This document shows, piece after piece, positions 60,764-64,000 of a DNA stretch of 64,000 bases. A program made the position numbers and the translations under genes. Source of the DNA: Chitinophagaceae bacterium UBA7600 (GTDB taxonomy: Bacteria > Bacteroidota > Bacteroidia > Chitinophagales > Chitinophagaceae); contig DLKC01000010.1 of assembly GCA_002478885.1 (NCBI GenBank), forward strand, positions 62,001-126,000, in the 5' to 3' direction. How positions within the stretch are numbered: position 1 is the stretch's first letter; each line of letters begins with the position of its first letter. The notes below the pieces were generated by a model, which searched no databases, had not been told where the DNA came from, and saw only the letters and a list, made by a program, of their open reading frames with translations.

Positions 60764-61936
60764 ATGAAAAAGGTTGTATGGCTTGCAAGTTGGTATCCTA
60801 CGGAAGAGCATCCGCTGCCGGGTGATTTTATCGAGCGTCATGCAAAAGCTGTTTCCATTTACCTGCCTGTTCATGTTATCCACGTTGCAAGAATTCACGA
60901 TAAAAATAGCCGTTCCGGTGTTTATATAAAAGAATATGAGCGCTACCCGTTGTTAAAGTCGGAAATATGCCCGTACAGGCTTCCCCGTTTTTTGGGGATT
61001 GATCTGCTGATTTCTTACTGTTGGTCACTGGTGCTTTATGCGAGACTTGTAAAGGCTTTTATTCGTACTAATGGAAAGCCATCCCTTCTGCATGTGCACG
61101 TTACATTGCGCTGCGGGCTCGTTGCGTTGTATTTTAAATGGTTTTACCGCATTCCTTTTGTAGTGTCGGAACACAACGGGGCATTGCTGGAAGCGGCGAA
61201 GCAGTTTGACGGGCGCATTGGTTTTACCACGTTACAGTTGATGAAGCTGGTTATAAAAAATGCGGCTGCCATAACTACCGTCTCTGCGGTTTTAAGGAAT
61301 GGGATTGCAAAACGGTTTGCCGTAAAAAGGTCTTTTGTTATTCCGAATGTGGTTGACACTTCCATATTTAATTTCCGGCCTGGCAGCGCAGCAAATAATG
61401 CCGGAGACTTTTTGCATGTGTCAACGCTTTCAGCGATAAAAAATGTTGATTTGATTTTAAGGGCGTTTGCGCTGGTAAAGCAGGAGCATGGCCTTTCTTT
61501 TTGTTTTAGGATCGTTGGCCCCCGGAATGATTCGCTGAAAAGACTTGCTGAGGAACTTGGCATCGCAGATAGCGTGCTATGGCTGGCTGAAACAGATCAG
61601 GATGGTATTGCCGCGGAAATGCGAACAGCCGGTGCCGTAATCCTGTACTCTTCTTATGAGAGCTTTGGCTGCATCAATATTGAAGCAAACGCTACAGGCA
61701 GGCCTGTTATCGTCAGCGATATACCGGCGTTCAGGGAATATTTGAAGGCAGCTGTCAATGCGGTGTTTGTGCCATTGGGCGATGTGGTTGCACTTTCAAA
61801 TGTACTAGCCGGGTTTATAGAAGGCCGCTACCATTTTGATCCGGGCGTTATTTCGGATGCTGCGACTGATTTTTCTTTTGCTGCTGTGGGGAAAATGTTT
61901 GCCGGTTTGTATGACAGTATAGAAGCGAAGATTTAG
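60764..61936 (+). CDS. Glycosyltransferase family 4 (GT-B)
   Basis: 390 aa. N-terminal VVWLASWYPTEEHPLPGDFIERHAKAV is the typical acceptor-domain start; SEHNGALLEAAKQF is the middle loop, AITTVSAVLRNGI and VIPNVVDTSIFNF mark the domain junction, and YSSYESFGCINIEANATGRPVIVSDI is the GT4 donor-binding ESFG block. It would transfer a sugar from a nucleotide donor to a lipid-linked or glycan acceptor at the inner membrane. It overlaps by 4 bp with the end of the convergent small membrane gene at 61933. Confidence 0.9.
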   Translation: MKKVVWLASWYPTEEHPLPGDFIERHAKAVSIYLPVHVIHVARIHDKNSRSGVYIKEYERYPLLKSEICPYRLPRFLGIDLLISYCWSLVLYARLVKAFIRTNGKPSLLHVHVTLRCGLVALYFKWFYRIPFVVSEHNGALLEAAKQFDGRIGFTTLQLMKLVIKNAAAITTVSAVLRNGIAKRFAVKRSFVIPNVVDTSIFNFRPGSAANNAGDFLHVSTLSAIKNVDLILRAFALVKQEHGLSFCFRIVGPRNDSLKRLAEELGIADSVLWLAETDQDGIAAEMRTAGAVILYSSYESFGCINIEANATGRPVIVSDIPAFREYLKAAVNAVFVPLGDVVALSNVLAGFIEGRYHFDPGVISDAATDFSFAAVGKMFAGLYDSIEAKI

Positions 61937-62223
61937 AAAAGGCTTTTGAAGATAAGAAAATTCATCCCGGTCAACAGCGCCCAAACGTAAAGGCAGATAT
62001 TGATATAATTATTCAGCTTCATATAATTCTGCCTGTTACTGTCGTTGGCCATATCGACTTCTGCGTAGGAATAGATGCGGAAGAAACTTCCAACAATGGC
62101 AATTACGTCTATGCCTTTATTGATTAATATTATGATGATCTTCAGCAGCATCAGCACAGATGCAGCCAGGTGAAGATATGGGATGGATTGGTGCAGTAGT
62201 TCGAGTACCCGGTCCATGCTCAT
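61933..62223 (-). CDS. Small two-helix membrane protein, paralogue 1
   Basis: 96 aa. Helix 1 is about 15-37 (YLHLAASVLMLLKIIIILINKG), helix 2 about 70-92 (INICLYVWALLTGMNFLIF), and a conserved middle FFRIYSYAEVDMANDSNRQNYMKLNNY. It is clearly homologous to the next gene upstream (62413-62700): both share the NKG, SSFFRIYS and MKxNN blocks. Family not known to me. The two are probably a duplicated membrane-protein pair; the upstream spacer holds an inverted repeat near 62232-62260. Confidence 0.72.
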   Translation of the reverse strand: MSMDRVLELLHQSIPYLHLAASVLMLLKIIIILINKGIDVIAIVGSFFRIYSYAEVDMANDSNRQNYMKLNNYINICLYVWALLTGMNFLIFKSLF

Positions 62224-62412
62224 TGTTTGTTTTAAATGAATGAAAAATCGTTCATTTTAATAGAGACCGGATTAAAATTCTTGTTGGAAAAAATTCAGTT
62301 TCAGAACTGTATACAGCTAAAATAAGCAATTGATTTTACAGCGAAATGATTTTTTTTTAACAGGCAGGTGAATTAGCGTGGCCGAAACCCCGGGGCCGTA
62401 CAGCAATTGCTG

Positions 62413-62700
62413 TTAATACCACCTTTCGAAAACCACGAGTACGATAATGGTTAATACGATCCAGGTATAGAGATAATAATTAATCAGGTTGTTCCATTTC
62501 ATAAAGCGGCGCCTGCCTGCGCTTTCGGTCATCGAATGATCGCTTTGGGAATATATCCGGAAAAAACTGGAAAAAACAGCCGGCAGGTTAAACCCTTTGT
62601 TTTGAAAAACGAGGATGGCTTTAAAGGTCACGCCGATTATTGCCAGCAGATGCAGCCACGGAATAATTGCGCCAATCATTTCCAATATCCAATCGATCAT
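62413..62700 (-). CDS. Small two-helix membrane protein, paralogue 2
   Basis: 95 aa with the same plan as its neighbour at 61933: an N-terminal helix (IIPWLHLLAIIGVTFKAILVF), FFRIYSQSDHSMTESAGRRRFMKWNNLINYY, and a C-terminal helix (TWIVLTIIVLVVF). It differs mainly in the polar loop before MKWNN. Tandem head-to-tail arrangement on the minus strand, 189 bp apart, suggests an old duplication. Function unknown. Lies upstream of lepA in a divergent arrangement. Confidence 0.72.
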   Translation of the reverse strand: MIDWILEMIGAIIPWLHLLAIIGVTFKAILVFQNKGFNLPAVFSSFFRIYSQSDHSMTESAGRRRFMKWNNLINYYLYTWIVLTIIVLVVFERWY

Positions 62701-62910
62701 AATTTGTTTTTTTCTGGCTTTCGCCTTTTCTCTGCTTCATTGGAGGTAGGGATTAAGGAAGACTGTTGCCAATCGTTTATCTGATCCTGGATTTACCAGG
62801 AATCTTGCCGGCACTGTCTTCTATGCACCAGAATTTATCTGAACCTGGTTGCTTTTTATGGGGGTGGGCGAAGTTAACCTGAAATCTTCAATTTAAGAAA
62901 GTTCAAGTAT

Positions 62911-62918
62911 TATCTTTG
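62911..62918 (+). promoter_or_regulatory. -7 promoter box of lepA
   Basis: TATCTTTG, exact match to TAnnTTTG, 7 nt before the ATG at 62926; no clear -33. It predicts a 5' leader of only a few nucleotides. Confidence 0.5.
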
Positions 62919-62925
62919 CCGCATC

Positions 62926-64000
62926 ATGAAGGAAATAAGGAACTTTTGCATTATTGCGCATATAGATCATGGAAAGAGCACGCTTGCCGACAGGTTACTT
63001 GAGCATACCAAAACCATTGGTGAACGCGATATGATGAACCAGGTGCTCGATGATATGGACCTGGAAAGGGAAAAGGGGATTACTATTAAAAGCCACGCTA
63101 TACAGATAAATTATCTTTATAAGGGAGAGCAATACACCCTCAACCTCATTGATACGCCGGGACATGTGGATTTTAGTTACGAAGTGAGCCGGGCGTTAGC
63201 CGCCTGTGAAGGAGCGCTGCTGCTGGTAGATGCAAGCCAGGGCATACAGGCACAAACCATCAGCAACCTTTACCTTGCTATAGACAATGATCTTGAGATA
63301 ATCCCGGTAATCAATAAGATCGATATGGATGGCGCCATGATTCCCGAAGTGAAAGATCAGATCATTGACCTGATCGGTTGCAAGGAGTCAGACATTTTAC
63401 TTGCCAGCGGTAAAACAGGTATCGGTATTGAGGAAATCCTGGCTGCGATTATTGAAAGAATTCCGCCGCCTAAAGGCGCTAATGAAGCTCCTTTACAGGC
63501 GTTGATCTTCGACAGTGTTTTTAATAGCTTCCGCGGAATTATCGTGTATTACCGTATCATGAACGGAACGATAAGAAAAGGCGACAAAATTCAATTCGTT
63601 TCTTCAGGCGAGGAATACAATGCCGATGAGGTCGGGGTATTAAAACTTACGATGACGCCAAAGGACGAGGTGAAGTGCGGCGATGTGGGCTATATTATCA
63701 CCGGCATCAAAAATGCAAAGGAAGTGCGGGTGGGCGATACCATTACCCTCGCAAATAATCCGGCCGCCATGATCAAAGGTTTTGTTGAAGTTAAACCGAT
63801 GGTGTTTGCAGGAATATTTCCTGTGAATACCGATGATTTTGCCGAACTGCGCGACTGCATGGAAAAACTGCAACTCAATGATGCTTCGCTCATCTTTGAA
63901 CTGGAAACCTCACAAGCGCTCGGCTTTGGTTTCCGTTGCGGATTTCTCGGATTGCTCCATATGGAAATTATCCAGGAGCGCCTCGAACGGGAGTTTAACC
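62926..64000 (+). CDS. lepA: Elongation factor 4 (LepA), 5' part cut by the window edge
   Basis: 358 codons are visible, open to the window edge. AHIDHGKST (11-19) is the GTPase P-loop, [16 protein letters not shown] the switch II, and NKIDMDGA the guanine motif; [20 protein letters not shown] is LepA-specific domain II/III. LepA back-translocates or remodels stalled ribosomes. The start follows TATCTTTG by 7 nt. The usual length is near 600 aa, so about 240 residues are missing. Confidence 0.98.
   Translation, partial: MKEIRNFCIIAHIDHGKSTLADRLLEHTKTIGERDMMNQVLDDMDLEREKGITIKSHAIQINYLYKGEQYTLNLIDTPGHVDFSYEVSRALAACEGALLLVDASQGIQAQTISNLYLAIDNDLEIIPVINKIDMDGAMIPEVKDQIIDLIGCKESDILLASGKTGIGIEEILAAIIERIPPPKGANEAPLQALIFDSVFNSFRGIIVYYRIMNGTIRKGDKIQFVSSGEEYNADEVGVLKLTMTPKDEVKCGDVGYIITGIKNAKEVRVGDTITLANNPAAMIKGFVEVKPMVFAGIFPVNTDDFAELRDCMEKLQLNDASLIFELETSQALGFGFRCGFLGLLHMEIIQERLEREFN

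Overview
The window looks like a chromosomal segment of a Bacteroidota bacterium, most probably family Chitinophagaceae. Signs of this are two secreted proteins with type IX secretion C-terminal sorting domains, lipoproteins with short N-terminal lipobox signals, the Bacteroidota promoter pattern TTG-N18..20-TAnnTTTG in front of several genes, almost no Shine-Dalgarno sites, and housekeeping proteins of Bacteroidota type. No phage, plasmid, insertion sequence or CRISPR array is visible. The window opens inside a 2-oxo acid dehydrogenase E1 gene (minus strand, start at 170) and ends inside lepA (plus strand).

Layout. 1-5.4 kb: E1 fragment, FAH-family hydrolase, pth, rplY/ctc, prs, radC and a class I aminotransferase. 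5.8-10.3 kb: a T9SS-exported protein, then a plus-strand run rlmB, HMG-CoA-lyase-like, an unknown gene and a GSCFA protein. 10.5-15.6 kb: minus-strand amidotransferase, an HTTM-like membrane pair, M42 peptidase, UbiA-like protein and a lipoprotein; then an orphan LuxE-like gene and tRNA-Leu(CAG). 16.8-20.7 kb: a sulfane-sulfur module, with SQR-like, TusE/DsrC-like and DsrE-like genes on the minus strand and a divergent CoA-disulfide reductase/rhodanese fusion. 20.8-28.1 kb: amino sugar genes (nagB, MFS transporter, nagA) interleaved with an EEP nuclease, a YdjM protein and a phospholipase D protein. 28.3-32.8 kb: a tightly coupled cassette of unknown role (membrane protein, leaderless subtilase, envelope protein). 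33.2-40.1 kb: dihaem cytochrome c, sdpI/sdpR, GNAT, a large secreted GH13 amylase and an unknown gene. 40.3-46.2 kb: a cell-envelope CHAT/TPR protein, two Asp-rich lipoproteins (one almost entirely thrombospondin type 3 repeats) and a PepSY-like protein. 46.5-55.6 kb: membrane pyrophosphatase, nnr, small accessory genes, a retropepsin-like protein with both catalytic Asp replaced, an LRR remnant and a serine hydrolase. 55.7-62.7 kb: sugar nucleotidyltransferase-like gene, tpiA, hemerythrin, flippase, FkbM methyltransferase, glycosyltransferase and a tandem pair of small paralogous membrane proteins.

The most striking signal is a dispersed intergenic repeat with core GTACAAGAGTGCGACGCAAC. I count about 27 full, variant or decayed copies, all outside genes and about one per 2.4 kb. 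Many occur as head-to-head inverted pairs 60-200 bp apart, and an outer GCCGGGTAC-like end is often recognisable about 30 bp beyond the core. This is REP/REPIN-like architecture; no mobilising transposase is encoded in the window. Other points of interest are the three-gene subtilase cassette, a 100-residue internal duplication in the Ca-binding-type repeat lipoprotein, promoters lying within 3-7 nt of start codons (possible leaderless mRNAs), and a candidate small RNA or small ORF at 24.15-24.36 kb.

Start codons were moved downstream from the longest possible frame where a signal peptide, lipobox, family start, hairpin or promoter favoured it; each case is stated. Function assignments come from motif recognition by eye, without database searches.
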